DNA of 64,000 nt from Geomobilibacter sp964432205 (GTDB lineage: Bacteria; Desulfobacterota; Desulfuromonadia; Geobacterales; DSM-12255). How positions within the stretch are numbered: the stretch's first letter is position 1; each line of letters starts with the position of its first letter. This document shows positions 1 to 8,160 of the stretch, piece by piece. The stretch is taken from positions 92,703-156,702 of the forward strand of contig CAYSMK010000009.1 of assembly GCA_964432205.1 (NCBI GenBank). Direction: 5' to 3'. The notes beneath the pieces are model-generated. The model was not told the origin of the DNA. It searched no databases and saw only the letters and a list, made by a program, of their open reading frames with translations. The translations under genes and the position numbers were made by a program.

Positions 1-22
1 CCAACCATGTATCTTCATCCGG

Positions 23-2533
23 ATGCAACGGTACTTTTCAGAGCAGGCGATCCTCCGGATGCGGGAGGAAATAACGGCAGCCGGAGGGAATGAGGTCTTC
101 TTCCTGGGGACGACCGACGAGCAGCGGCTGGTGGTCGGGGTCGAGCCGCTGGCGCGGGGGAACCGGGATGCCGTGGCCGCCATCCTGATCGCCGTCTCCT
201 TCGGCGACGTGGTCATCCACAACCATCCGAGCGGCAAGCTCACCCCCTCGGCCCCGGATATAGAGATCGCCTCGGTCCTGGGGAACCAGGGGGTCGGCTT
301 CTACATCGTCGACAACGGTGTGACCGACTGCTACCAGGCGGTTGCCCCGTTTGCCCGCAAGAGCATCGAGCCGCTCGCCCTGCCGGAGATCGAGCACCTG
401 CTGTCGCCCGGCGGCCCCATCGCCACCAGCCTCAACGGGTACGAGCACCGGCCCGAGCAGGTGCGGATGGCCTTTGCCGTGGCCGAGGCGTTCAACGTGG
501 ACCGGGTGGCGGTTGTCGAGGCCGGCACCGGAACCGGCAAGTCCCTGGCCTACCTGCTGCCGTCCGTGCTCTGGGCGGTTCGCAACAAGGAACGGGTGGT
601 GGTCTCCACCAACACCATCAACCTCCAGGAGCAGCTGATCAAGAAGGACCTCCCCTTTCTCAGGGAGCATGCCGGCATGACGTTCCGGGCGGTGCTGGTG
701 AAGGGGCGGGGCAACTACCTCTGCCGGCGGAAGCTGGAGGCCGTGCAGTCGGAGCCGTCCCTCTTCCCCGAGGAGGCGGACGAACTGGAGGCCATCGTCG
801 CCTGGGGGGAGCAGACCCCCACCGGCTGCCGTGACGATCTCCCGTTCATTCCCAAGAGCGAGCTGTGGGAGGAGGTCAACTGCGAGGCCGACCAGTGCGG
901 CCGGGTCAAATGCCCCAACTACCAGCGCTGCTTTTTCTACACCGCCCGCCGGGCCGCGGCCGGCGCCGATATCCTGGTGGTGAACCATGCCCTCCTGATG
1001 GCCGACCTGGCGGTCCGCCGGGAGACCGGCTACGCCGGTTCCGCCATCCTTCCCCCCTTTGAACGGCTGATCATCGACGAGGGACACCACCTGGAGAACG
1101 TGGTCACCGGCCATCTCTCGCTGCAGGTCACCCAGCAGGGGATACTGAAGAGCCTCGCGAAGCTGCAGCATCCGAAAAAGCCCCAGCGCGGCCTCATCCC
1201 CAGGCTGTCCGCGCTCCTTTCCCGGGAGGTGCCGGAAGAGCTCGATGATCTCTACGAGGAGCTGGCAGCCCACCTGGAAGGGGTGCTGGCGCCGGAGCTC
1301 GCCGTTCTCAAGGACGGGGTGGTCAGGGGGCTGGACGGGCTTGCCGTTTCGCTCAACCGGGAAAAGGGGAAGGGTGGGGCGGCAGGCGGCGACCGGCGCA
1401 TCCGGGTAACGCCCGATCTGACCCGGGGCCGGCTCTGGCAGGAGAACGCCCCCCGCCTGCAGGAACTGGCCCGCCGGCTCAACGCCTTTGCCCAGAAGAT
1501 AGACGAGTTTTGCCGGGCCTGTGCCCGGTTGCCGGAGCGGGTGGGACAGCGGATGACCGGTCCCGTCATCGACCTGAAGGGGATCAGTGAACGCCTGATC
1601 TGCTACGGTCAGACCATCGGCCAGTTCCTCGTCGGCGACGAGGAGGTCTGCCGCTGGTTCGAGGTGGTGAAGGGGAAGTCGGGGAGCGTGGTCAGGCTCT
1701 GCGCGGCCCCTCTTGAGGTTGCCCGGATGGTCCGGACCGTTATCCTGGACAAGTTCAAGACCGTGGTGATCACCTCGGCGACCCTGGCGGTGGAGGGGCG
1801 GTTCGACTTCCTCGCCGAGCGGACCGGCATCAGCCTGCTCCCCCGTGAGCGGGTGGTAGAATTGCTGCTGCCGTCGCCGTTCGACTACGAGCGCCAGGCC
1901 TTCATCGGTATCCCGGCAGACATGCCCGAGCCGACGGCCGGCGGCTATGAGGTCGCCCTTGCCGATACGCTGCGGGAAGCGTTGTACATCTCGCTCGGCC
2001 GGGCATTCGTGCTGTTTACCTCGTATGACCTGCTGATGCGGGTCCATGGCCGCCTGTCCAAAGACCTGCTCGATGCCGGACTGGTGCCGCTTCGGCAGGG
2101 AGAGATGAGCCGCCACCTGCTCCTCTCCCGGTTCAGAAACAGTCCCGGAGCGGTACTGTTCGGTACCGATTCGTTCTGGGAAGGGGTTGACGTCCAGGGG
2201 AAGGCGCTGGAACTGGTGGTGATCACCCGGCTGCCGTTCCGGGTGCCGACCGATCCGGTGCAGGAGGCGCGGGCCGAGCAGATCGCGGCCCGGGGGGGAG
2301 ACCCGTTCATGGAGTACACGGTTCCTCAGGCAGTGCTCAAGTTCAAGCAGGGATTCGGACGGCTGATCCGGAGCCGGGAGGACCGCGGCGTGGTGCTGAT
2401 CCTGGACCGGCGGATCGTTTCGAAGGGGTATGGCCGGCTGTTTCTGCACTCCCTGCCGCCGGCCAGGACGTCGACCGGCGACGGGCAGGAGGTGCTGGCG
2501 GAGATGGCGGCCTTTTTCAGGCCTTCAGTGTGA
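23..2533 (+). CDS. RadC/JAB-like domain fused to DinG/XPD-family helicase
   Basis: Predicted superfamily 2 DNA helicase, probably in DNA repair, with an N-terminal RadC-like domain. Residues ~1-125 carry HNHPSG (66-71) and then SAPD (76-79), the JAMM metal signature; E24 is a plausible acidic partner. The helicase part has a Q-motif-like YEHRPEQ (140-146), Walker A EAGTGTGKS (166-174), cysteines C287, C292, C297 and C303 spaced like the XPD/DinG 4Fe-4S site, a DEGH box (352-355), a SATL motif III and a GRLIRS motif VI near the C-terminus. DinG-type helicases unwind 5'-3'; that is family knowledge. The frame stays open to the left edge of the window and the first ATG has no clear ribosome binding site, so the true start may lie upstream. 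Its stop runs directly into a large palindromic element. Confidence 0.85.
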   Translation: MQRYFSEQAILRMREEITAAGGNEVFFLGTTDEQRLVVGVEPLARGNRDAVAAILIAVSFGDVVIHNHPSGKLTPSAPDIEIASVLGNQGVGFYIVDNGVTDCYQAVAPFARKSIEPLALPEIEHLLSPGGPIATSLNGYEHRPEQVRMAFAVAEAFNVDRVAVVEAGTGTGKSLAYLLPSVLWAVRNKERVVVSTNTINLQEQLIKKDLPFLREHAGMTFRAVLVKGRGNYLCRRKLEAVQSEPSLFPEEADELEAIVAWGEQTPTGCRDDLPFIPKSELWEEVNCEADQCGRVKCPNYQRCFFYTARRAAAGADILVVNHALLMADLAVRRETGYAGSAILPPFERLIIDEGHHLENVVTGHLSLQVTQQGILKSLAKLQHPKKPQRGLIPRLSALLSREVPEELDDLYEELAAHLEGVLAPELAVLKDGVVRGLDGLAVSLNREKGKGGAAGGDRRIRVTPDLTRGRLWQENAPRLQELARRLNAFAQKIDEFCRACARLPERVGQRMTGPVIDLKGISERLICYGQTIGQFLVGDEEVCRWFEVVKGKSGSVVRLCAAPLEVARMVRTVILDKFKTVVITSATLAVEGRFDFLAERTGISLLPRERVVELLLPSPFDYERQAFIGIPADMPEPTAGGYEVALADTLREALYISLGRAFVLFTSYDLLMRVHGRLSKDLLDAGLVPLRQGEMSRHLLLSRFRNSPGAVLFGTDSFWEGVDVQGKALELVVITRLPFRVPTDPVQEARAEQIAARGGDPFMEYTVPQAVLKFKQGFGRLIRSREDRGVVLILDRRIVSKGYGRLFLHSLPPARTSTGDGQEVLAEMAAFFRPSV

Positions 2534-2537
2534 TAAG

Positions 2538-2712
2538 AACCGTGCACATCGCTTCGCTCCGAGCGCCGCTCGCACCGCCGCTGTACGGCTTCATGAAGCA
2601 GCGGCCCATCAACTCGCCCTGACGGGCTCAGACACGATGGACCGCTTCTGCTTCATTCGCCTACAGCGGCTGGCGCTCGGGCACAGTCGCTGCGCAATGC
2701 ACGCGGTTCTCA
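2538..2712. repeat. Long foldback element, copy 1
   Basis: A ~175-bp imperfect palindrome fills the gap between the convergent helicase and membrane-protein genes. The outer arms match (AGAACCG-TGCA at the left against its complement ending near 2712). The inner arms share CCGAGCGCC, CCGCTGTA and GCGG(C/T)CCATC. The ~30-base centre is unpaired. Three blocks (2569-2590, 2603-2640, 2657-2685) recur almost unchanged in copy 2 at 4861-5036. It could act as a bidirectional terminator, but it is much longer than usual and its unpaired centre is conserved, which suggests a dispersed non-autonomous element. Confidence 0.7.
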
Positions 2713-3180
2713 CCGGAGGTGTTGCTTCATCTCCCGCTTTGCGGCAAAGTTGAAGCACTGGAAGTAGGAGAGAAAGGTCAGGATGAAGGTGAAGAAGATA
2801 ATGCTCAGGACGAAGCGGTCCTGTGGCGCCTTCAGGATGAAGGTGACGAAGAAGATGAAGGCCCCGCACTTGACCACATCGCCGATGGTCCGCCGGGTCC
2901 GCATCTTTTTCAGCGTGTCGGCGTCGAGGTCGGTGGCGCAGGCTTCCACTTCCCGTGTCGCCTCGTTGGCGGCAAATTTTCTGATGGGATAAAAGAGCAT
3001 CAGCTGGAGGACCAGGGTGGCCACCACGCTGTGGAGAAAACGCTGCGGTCGCCCTTCGGCCTGCAGGCCGGCCTGGAAATTGACCGCCATGTAGACCAGC
3101 AGGAGAACCAGGACAACCTGGACAACGGCATAGATGGTGATGAACCGGCGTAACCGTTTGAAATCAAATGACGTGCTCAT
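2710..3180 (-). CDS. Small integral membrane protein, unknown function
   Basis: A 156-residue protein that I cannot assign to a named family. It shows about four hydrophobic segments (roughly residues 14-34, 47-65, 104-118 and 124-142) around a charged central stretch (~70-100) rich in Arg, Lys, Asp and Glu, so it should be an inner-membrane protein. A TGGAG ribosome binding site precedes the ATG at 3180. It is the last of a run of minus-strand genes (uvrB, LUD, comF) but seems to have its own promoter at 3228-3256. Its stop codon touches foldback element copy 1. Confidence 0.7.
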   Translation of the reverse strand: MSTSFDFKRLRRFITIYAVVQVVLVLLLVYMAVNFQAGLQAEGRPQRFLHSVVATLVLQLMLFYPIRKFAANEATREVEACATDLDADTLKKMRTRRTIGDVVKCGAFIFFVTFILKAPQDRFVLSIIFFTFILTFLSYFQCFNFAAKREMKQHLR

Positions 3181-3227
3181 CTATTCTCCATAATTTTCAA
3201 GATGTTAGGGGTTGTTTGAGGGTGGCC

Positions 3228-3256
3228 AGCATATCAAATGAAATATTGTTTTACAA
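3228..3256 (-). promoter_or_regulatory. Sigma70-like promoter for the small membrane protein
   Basis: On the minus strand TTGTAA (3256-3251) and TATGCT (3233-3228) are separated by 17 bases in an AT-rich stretch, about 45 bases upstream of the ATG at 3180. Prediction from sequence only. Confidence 0.5.
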
Positions 3257-3286
3257 GAAAAGAAATGGTCCGGTATTTTAAAGGGG

Positions 3287-4105
3287 CTATTCCCCGACCG
3301 CCCTGGCCAGGGTCACTGCGTAGACCGCTGACGCTCCCGCCCGCTTCAGCACCCGGCCGCACTCGGCAATGGTGCTGCCGGTGGTGAAGACGTCATCCAC
3401 CAGCACAATCCGCCTCCCTTTCACCTCTGCCGGCCGTAGCAGTGCAAATGCCCCCTTCACGTTGCCCGGCCGTTCGTGCGCCGGCAGATTCACCTGCGGT
3501 TCGGTCCAACGGGTCCGCTGGAGGAGGTGCCGTGCCAGGGGGAGCCGCCATTCCCCGGCCAGCAGTTCCACGAGCAGGGCTGCCTGGTTGAACCCCCGCT
3601 GCCTGAGTCGCCGGCGGTGCAAAGGCACCGGCAGCAGCAGGTCCACACCCCACTGCGTGACAACCGGCGCCAGCCGTTCGGCCAGCAGCAGCCCCAGCGG
3701 GCGCCGCAGCTGGATATGCCGGTTGTACTTGAAACGGTGAATCAGGTCGCGTGCCGGTCCGTGAAACAGAAAGGCGGCCCGGGCCGCATCGTAGGGCGGC
3801 GGGTGGCTGAGGCATCTGCCGCAGGGGTGGTCCATCCCCCCCCCGGTCAGAAACGGCGTGCCGCAGATCGTGCAGAGCGGCGGTCCGATCGGCGTGAACC
3901 CGGCGCTGCAGGTGGGGCAGAGGTGGATCTTCTTCCCTCTGCCGATGAACTCCCTGCAGACATGGCAGAGGGGAGGGAAGAGCAGGTCGAGCAGGTTGGA
4001 AAGCAGGGACCGGGGACTCGGGACTGGGGACTGGTAACAACCCCGTTCACCTTCTACGGCGTTGGCTACCGTCCCTTCCATATCTTCGTTATCAATACTT
4101 CCCAT
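3287..4105 (-). CDS. comF: ComF family phosphoribosyltransferase-like protein
   Basis: ComF-family protein, linked to DNA uptake in naturally competent bacteria and widespread elsewhere. The N-terminal half has four CxxC pairs (C47/C50, C63/C66, C78/C81, C95/C98), which suggests zinc binding. The C-terminal half is a phosphoribosyltransferase fold with the PRPP-loop motif VLVDDVFTTGST at about 234-245. The start is uncertain. Homology seems to begin near residue 34 (LLSNLLDLLFPPLC), while residues ~24-33 are encoded by a short tandem repeat that forms one arm of a hairpin (4006-4153). No strong ribosome binding site precedes either ATG (4105 or 4081). It lies 52 bases downstream of the LUD gene, probably in the same transcript. 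Confidence 0.85.
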   Translation of the reverse strand: MGSIDNEDMEGTVANAVEGERGCYQSPVPSPRSLLSNLLDLLFPPLCHVCREFIGRGKKIHLCPTCSAGFTPIGPPLCTICGTPFLTGGGMDHPCGRCLSHPPPYDAARAAFLFHGPARDLIHRFKYNRHIQLRRPLGLLLAERLAPVVTQWGVDLLLPVPLHRRRLRQRGFNQAALLVELLAGEWRLPLARHLLQRTRWTEPQVNLPAHERPGNVKGAFALLRPAEVKGRRIVLVDDVFTTGSTIAECGRVLKRAGASAVYAVTLARAVGE

Positions 4106-4153
4106 TTACGGTCCAAGTTTCCACAATCGCCCCGAGCCCCGAGCCCCGAGCCC
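4006..4153. repeat. Tandem-repeat hairpin spanning the comF 5' end
   Basis: Left arm 4006-4034 is built of GGGGACT/CGGGACT-type units. Right arm 4129-4153 is three CCCCGAG units. The reverse complement of the right arm (CGGGGCT repeated) pairs imperfectly with the left arm, leaving ~95 bases between them. The predicted comF start codon lies in that loop and the left arm lies inside comF codons. The right arm ends four bases from the LUD stop codon. Confidence 0.6.
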
Positions 4154-4157
4154 ATTT

Positions 4158-4811
4158 TTACAGTCCCAGATCCTCGTTGACGATCAGCACCCGGAAGTCC
4201 ATGGCCTTCGACTTGCGGTCGATGACGGTGGTGATCCGGCAGATCCGGTCCGGCGAGTTGCAGTTGCTGCAGAAACCGGTCTTGGCGCAGGGGGTGTTCA
4301 GGTTCAGACGCCGGGCATTGGCCGGGGAGGCGTAGTTCTTGATCCGGTCGATGGCGGCCTGCAGGTTCCCGTCCACCAGCTTGTTCCGGCCGGCCACCAC
4401 GATCACCTTTTTCGGGCCGAAGGTCAGGGCCGCCACCCGGTTGCCGTTGCCGTCGATGTTCACCAGCCAGCCGTTCAGTGTCACCGCATTGGTGCCGGCG
4501 AGGAACAGGTCGCAGGTGAGCTGCCGGCGCATGGTGGCCATCTTTTCCTCGCCCGACAGTCCCGGTGTGCCGTGGTCGAGGATCTCCTTCCCCTGCTCCC
4601 GCAGTTTCGCCTGCAGTTCCAGGTCGACGACGGTCCGGGAGCCGCCGAAGCCGATCGACTGGGCATTGGCCGCCTCTTTGACGATGTAGTCGCGGGCCTC
4701 TTGGGAGGTGCGGCAGTAGACCGCGGTGAAGCCGTTTTGCCCCAGGGCCTCGACGGCCTTTTTGCACTTCTGTTCATGGCTCCATTGGGTCAGTTCGTGG
4801 GTGAGTGACAT
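4158..4811 (-). CDS. LUD domain (DUF162) protein
   Basis: A 217-residue protein of the LUD family, named after proteins of lactate utilisation operons (LutB/LutC, YkgG). Internal features fit the family: SIGFGGSRTV near the N-terminal third, a central LAGTNAVTLNGWLVNIDG segment, and FGPKKVIVVAGRNKLV. A C-terminal cysteine group (CAKTGFCSNC, then RIC) could bind a metal or iron-sulphur cluster; that is inference. The start at 4811 has a good GGAGGG ribosome binding site, whereas an upstream ATG at 4871 lacks one and would add an atypical extension. No lactate dehydrogenase partner is adjacent, so the substrate is unknown. Confidence 0.8.
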   Translation of the reverse strand: MSLTHELTQWSHEQKCKKAVEALGQNGFTAVYCRTSQEARDYIVKEAANAQSIGFGGSRTVVDLELQAKLREQGKEILDHGTPGLSGEEKMATMRRQLTCDLFLAGTNAVTLNGWLVNIDGNGNRVAALTFGPKKVIVVAGRNKLVDGNLQAAIDRIKNYASPANARRLNLNTPCAKTGFCSNCNSPDRICRITTVIDRKSKAMDFRVLIVNEDLGL

Positions 4812-4860
4812 GGTTCCCTCCGTTGGTTGGTTTGCTTCACGTGAGTTCGTGAGACGACCA

Positions 4861-5036
4861 CCTCGCTCCACTCAAAGCGCCCTCGCACCGCCGCTGTACG
4901 GCTCATTTCGCGCCGGCCCATCAACTCGCCCTGACGGGATCAGACACGATGGGCAGGCTTTGCTCCATTTCGCCTACAGCGGCTGGCGCTCGGGCACATT
5001 CGCGCCACGAGGCGCTCATCTCGCGGATCAGGCTAT
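4861..5036. repeat. Long foldback element, copy 2
   Basis: Second copy of the palindromic element at 2538-2712. It shares blocks at 4881-4902, 4915-4952 and 4970-4998 in the same order and spacing. Both halves are again roughly complementary around CCGCTGTA...GCCCATC, and the centre is conserved. It begins a few bases after the uvrB stop and lies between uvrB and the LUD gene, which are co-directional. Confidence 0.7.
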
Positions 5037-5040
5037 TCCG

Positions 5041-7035
5041 CTACCTCAGCGCCAGTTCCGTATCTTCCAGTCGCTTGATCCGGTCCCTGAGCTCGGCCGC
5101 CTTTTCGAAGTCCAGCTCTTTTGCAGCGGCCACCATCTCCTTGCGCAGCTTCTTTACCAGTCCGGGGATCTTCTCCAGCGGGATGTACTCCTCCTGGGCC
5201 TCGGCCGAGATCGGCACGGTATAGTAGTCGTGCTCCTCGATCGATTCCAGGATGGTCCTGAGCCCTTTCTGCACGGTGCGCGGGGTGATGCCGTGGCTGA
5301 CGTTGAACTCCTCCTGGAGCGTGCGGCGGCGGGTGGTCTCGTCGATGCAGGCCCGCATGGAGCGGGTGACACTGTCGGCGTACATGATGACCCGGCCGTT
5401 CACGTTGCGGGCGGCGCGGCCGCAGGTCTGGATCAGGGAGCGCTCGGAGCGGAGGAACCCCTCCTTGTCCGCGTCCAGGATGGCCACCAGCGACACCTCG
5501 GGCAGGTCCAGCCCTTCCCGGAGCAGGTTGATCCCCACCAGCACATCGAATTCGCCGAGGCGAAGGCTGCGGATGATCTGCATCCGCTGGATGGTGTCGA
5601 TGTCCGAGTGGAGGTACTTCACCCGGACCCCCAGGTCGCGGTAATAATCGGTCAGGTTTTCGGCCATCCGCTTGGTCAGGGTGGTGACCAGTATCCGCTC
5701 CCCCTTGGCGATGGTGGTCCGGATCTCGTTCAGCAGGTCATCCACCTGGCCGGAGGCGGGGCGGACCTGGATCACCGGATCGAGGAGGCCGGTGGGGCGG
5801 ATGACCTGCTCCACCACGACCCCGCCCGCTTTCTGCAGCTCGTAGTCGGCCGGGGTGGCGGAAACGTAGACCAACTGGTTCAGCTTGGCCTCGAATTCCG
5901 GGAAGTTCAGGGGGCGGTTGTCCAGGGCCGAAGGGAGGCGGAAGCCGTAGTTCACCAGGGTCTCCTTGCGGCTCCGGTCACCCCGGTACATCCCTCCCAC
6001 CTGGGAGACCGTGATGTGCGATTCGTCGATGAAGAGCAGAAAGTCCGGCGGGAAGTAGTCGATGAGGGTGTACGGCGGGTCTCCCGGTTGCCGGCCGTCG
6101 AAGTGGCGGGAGTAGTTCTCGATCCCCTGGCAGAACCCCATCTCTTCCAGCATCTCCAGGTCGAACATGGTCCGCTGCTCCAGTCGCTGGGCCTCCACCA
6201 GCATGTTCTGGCTCCGGAACCACTGGAGCCGTTCCCTGAGGGCGACCCGGATCTCCTCGATGGCCCGCTCCAGGGTTTCACGGGTGGCCACGTAATGGGA
6301 TGCCGGATAGATGGCGACCTTGGCGAGGCGGGAGAGCACCTGGCCCCGCAACGGGTCGATCTCGCTGATCGCCTCCACCGCGTCGCCGAAGAATTCGATG
6401 CGATAGGCCCGTTCGTCATCGTGGGCCGGGAAGACCTCGACACTGTCTCCCCGCACCCGGAAGGTGCCGCGGTGAAAGTCCACGTCGTTCCGCTCGTACT
6501 GGATATCCACAAGCTTCTGCAGCAGGGTGTCCCGCCCGTAGTCGTCCCCTTCGTGGAAGAAGATGTGCATGGCCTGGTATTCGGTCGGTGAGCCGATGCC
6601 GTAGATGCAGGAAACCGAGGCGACGATGATCACGTCCCGCCGGGTGAGGAGGCTGCGGGTGGCAGAGTGGCGCAGCTTGTCGATCTCGTCGTTGATGGAC
6701 GAGTCTTTTTCGATGAAGGTGTCGGTGGTGGGGAGATACGCTTCCGGCTGGTAATAGTCGTAATAGGAGACGAAGTATTCTACGGCATTTTCGGGAAAGA
6801 GTTCCTTGAACTCGCCGTAGAGCTGGGCTGCCAGGGTCTTGTTGGGCGCCAGTACCAGGGCCGGCCTGCCGGTGGCGGCAATGACGTTGGCCACGGTGAA
6901 GGTCTTCCCCGAGCCGGTTACCCCGAGCAGTACCTGGTCCCGGTCGCCCCGCTCGATACCCTGCACCAGTTCCGTGATGGCCCGGGGCTGGTCTCCTCGG
7001 GGCTGGTAGTCGCTGATGAGCCTGAACCGATTCAT
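5041..7035 (-). CDS. uvrB: Excinuclease ABC subunit B
   Basis: UvrB, the damage-verifying helicase-like subunit of nucleotide excision repair. It receives DNA from UvrA and recruits UvrC. The ATG at 7035 gives 664 residues, normal for the family. Visible motifs are Walker A GVTGSGKT (38-45), the beta-hairpin YYDYYQPEAYLP (~91-102) that clamps DNA, a DEDH-region match (FIDESH), the motif VI region QTCGRAARN, and a C-terminal UVR motif (AKELDFEKAAELRDRIKRLE) that binds UvrC. A possible start 66 bases upstream would add residues unlike UvrB. The stop is followed within ~20 bases by foldback copy 2. Confidence 0.97.
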   Translation of the reverse strand: MNRFRLISDYQPRGDQPRAITELVQGIERGDRDQVLLGVTGSGKTFTVANVIAATGRPALVLAPNKTLAAQLYGEFKELFPENAVEYFVSYYDYYQPEAYLPTTDTFIEKDSSINDEIDKLRHSATRSLLTRRDVIIVASVSCIYGIGSPTEYQAMHIFFHEGDDYGRDTLLQKLVDIQYERNDVDFHRGTFRVRGDSVEVFPAHDDERAYRIEFFGDAVEAISEIDPLRGQVLSRLAKVAIYPASHYVATRETLERAIEEIRVALRERLQWFRSQNMLVEAQRLEQRTMFDLEMLEEMGFCQGIENYSRHFDGRQPGDPPYTLIDYFPPDFLLFIDESHITVSQVGGMYRGDRSRKETLVNYGFRLPSALDNRPLNFPEFEAKLNQLVYVSATPADYELQKAGGVVVEQVIRPTGLLDPVIQVRPASGQVDDLLNEIRTTIAKGERILVTTLTKRMAENLTDYYRDLGVRVKYLHSDIDTIQRMQIIRSLRLGEFDVLVGINLLREGLDLPEVSLVAILDADKEGFLRSERSLIQTCGRAARNVNGRVIMYADSVTRSMRACIDETTRRRTLQEEFNVSHGITPRTVQKGLRTILESIEEHDYYTVPISAEAQEEYIPLEKIPGLVKKLRKEMVAAAKELDFEKAAELRDRIKRLEDTELALR

Positions 7036-7123
7036 GTGTGGGGATAATAGCACGTCTGGCCGGCCCCGCCGAGAAAAACATGGGGATCGGCTTGGCGGCA
7101 AGAGTGGGCGAGGGATGCGGCCG

Positions 7124-7588
7124 TCAGGAGCCGGAAGGGGAGTAGTGGCCCAGGGACGGCGGGGTGAGATTCTGCTCCAGCCAGTAGTGGCCCAGCTGAT
7201 TCACCGCTTCGCTGAAGTGATTGTAGTCCACCGGTTTGCGGAGATAGCTGTTGGCGCCCAGGTCATAGCTCTGCTGGATGTCGTGGGCCTCGTTGGACGA
7301 TGTGAAGATGACCACCGGGATGAGCCGGGTCCGTTCGTCGTTTCTGATGCTGCGGAGTACTTCGAGTCCGTCCACCTTGGGAAGTTTCAGGTCCAGCAGC
7401 ACGAGGTTCGGCATGGCCGACATATCACGGGAGGTAAACGGGCCGGTTCCGAATAGATAATGGAGTGCCTCGACACCGTCACGCACCACGGTGACCTCGC
7501 ACGGTATCCGGTGTTTGTTGAGGGTGCGCAGGGTCAGGGTTTCGTCGTCCGGGTTGTCTTCAACGAGCAGAATCCGTTTGGTTTCCAT
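7124..7588 (-). CDS. Single-domain response regulator (Rcp1-like)
   Basis: A 154-residue CheY-like receiver with no output domain. It has the acidic pair in VEDNPDDE (9-16), phospho-acceptor D66 in LLDLKLP, the Thr/Ser of FTSS, and the conserved Lys in LRKPVD. The DNPDDE start and the insertion before D66 resemble Rcp1-type regulators that partner phytochrome or PAS histidine kinases. No kinase is adjacent on this strand, so its partner is not evident. The ATG at 7588 has GGAG six bases upstream and was preferred to one 45 bases earlier. Promoter predicted at 7636-7664. Confidence 0.9.
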   Translation of the reverse strand: METKRILLVEDNPDDETLTLRTLNKHRIPCEVTVVRDGVEALHYLFGTGPFTSRDMSAMPNLVLLDLKLPKVDGLEVLRSIRNDERTRLIPVVIFTSSNEAHDIQQSYDLGANSYLRKPVDYNHFSEAVNQLGHYWLEQNLTPPSLGHYSPSGS

Positions 7589-7635
7589 GAGGCTCCATCC
7601 AGAAACGATGACTATTTGTTGCAAAAGTGACACAC

Positions 7636-7664
7636 TATATAGCAGATTGTGATGAAAAATCCAA
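7636..7664 (-). promoter_or_regulatory. Sigma70-like promoter for the response regulator
   Basis: Minus strand TTGGAT (7664-7659), 17-base spacer, TATATA (7641-7636), about 50 bases upstream of the ATG at 7588. Confidence 0.6.
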
Positions 7665-7712
7665 GACTAATTAGAGGCTGTAAATATTTGCACCGGCAAG
7701 CAGTGGCAGCCC

Positions 7713-7741
7713 TTGATTTTTTTCAGGGACAATGCAATACT
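7713..7741 (+). promoter_or_regulatory. Sigma70-like promoter for tatA
   Basis: TTGATT (7713-7718), 17-base spacer, AATACT (7736-7741). The predicted transcript start is about 30 bases before the tatA ATG at 7778. Confidence 0.55.
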
Positions 7742-7777
7742 CCTCGCGCAAGATACAGTAACCGCGGAGGTTTCTCA

Positions 7778-7969
7778 ATGTTTGGATTCGGTATGCCCGA
7801 ACTGATAGTAATCCTGGTCATTATCCTGGTTGTCTTCGGTGCCGGTAAGCTTCCCGAGATCGGTGGTGCCATCGGCAAGAGCATCCGCAACTTCAAGCGG
7901 GCGGCCGATGGCAAGGACGAAATCGAGATCAAGCCCCGCAAGGAAGACGACGGGAAAAAGGAAGGGTGA
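7778..7969 (+). CDS. tatA: Sec-independent translocase subunit TatA/TatE
   Basis: A 63-residue TatA-type subunit of the twin-arginine pathway, which forms the pore for folded proteins in the inner membrane. The N-terminal segment (MFGFGMPELIVILVIILVVF) is the short transmembrane helix, followed by the FGAGKLPEIG hinge, an amphipathic helix (~25-40), and a charged Lys/Glu/Asp-rich tail. The GCGGAGG site at 7764-7770 selects the ATG at 7778. It has its own promoter and terminator, so it is a single-gene unit; no tatB or tatC is present here. Confidence 0.95.
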   Translation: MFGFGMPELIVILVIILVVFGAGKLPEIGGAIGKSIRNFKRAADGKDEIEIKPRKEDDGKKEG

Positions 7970-8037
7970 GCCGGTAGCTGCTCGCCCGGTTCCACTGCTT
8001 CGTCAATGCCCTCAAAAGGGATTTTTCTCCTCCACCA

Positions 8038-8072
8038 CGTGCAGGGCACTATGATCCCTGCACGCCATTTTT
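8038..8072 (+). terminator. Rho-independent terminator after tatA
   Basis: Perfect 9-bp stem (8038-8046 with 8056-8064), 9-base loop, then CCATTTTT. Confidence 0.85.
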
Positions 8073-8082
8073 GCCCGTTGCC

Positions 8083-8110
8083 TTGAAAGGGCGTGGCGGG
8101 CTGCTATACT
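8083..8110 (+). promoter_or_regulatory. Sigma70 promoter for the GAF histidine kinase operon
   Basis: TTGAAA (8083-8088), 16-base spacer, TATACT (8105-8110). A transcript from about 8117 fits the GTG start at 8161 and excludes the upstream in-frame TTG at 8113. Confidence 0.7.
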
Positions 8111-8160
8111 GATTGCGTTTCGCGCCCCGTGCCGGGGAAACAGCCTCAGGAGCAGATTTA

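Noticed and set aside
4726..6591. Long open frame on the plus strand opposite uvrB
   Set aside because: It is antisense to a fully convincing UvrB and encodes a Pro/Gly/Arg/His-rich product typical of high-GC antisense shadows.
8113..8160. TTG start 48 bases upstream for the GAF kinase
   Set aside because: It lies almost at the predicted transcription start and lacks a ribosome binding site. The GTG at 8161 has AGGAG.
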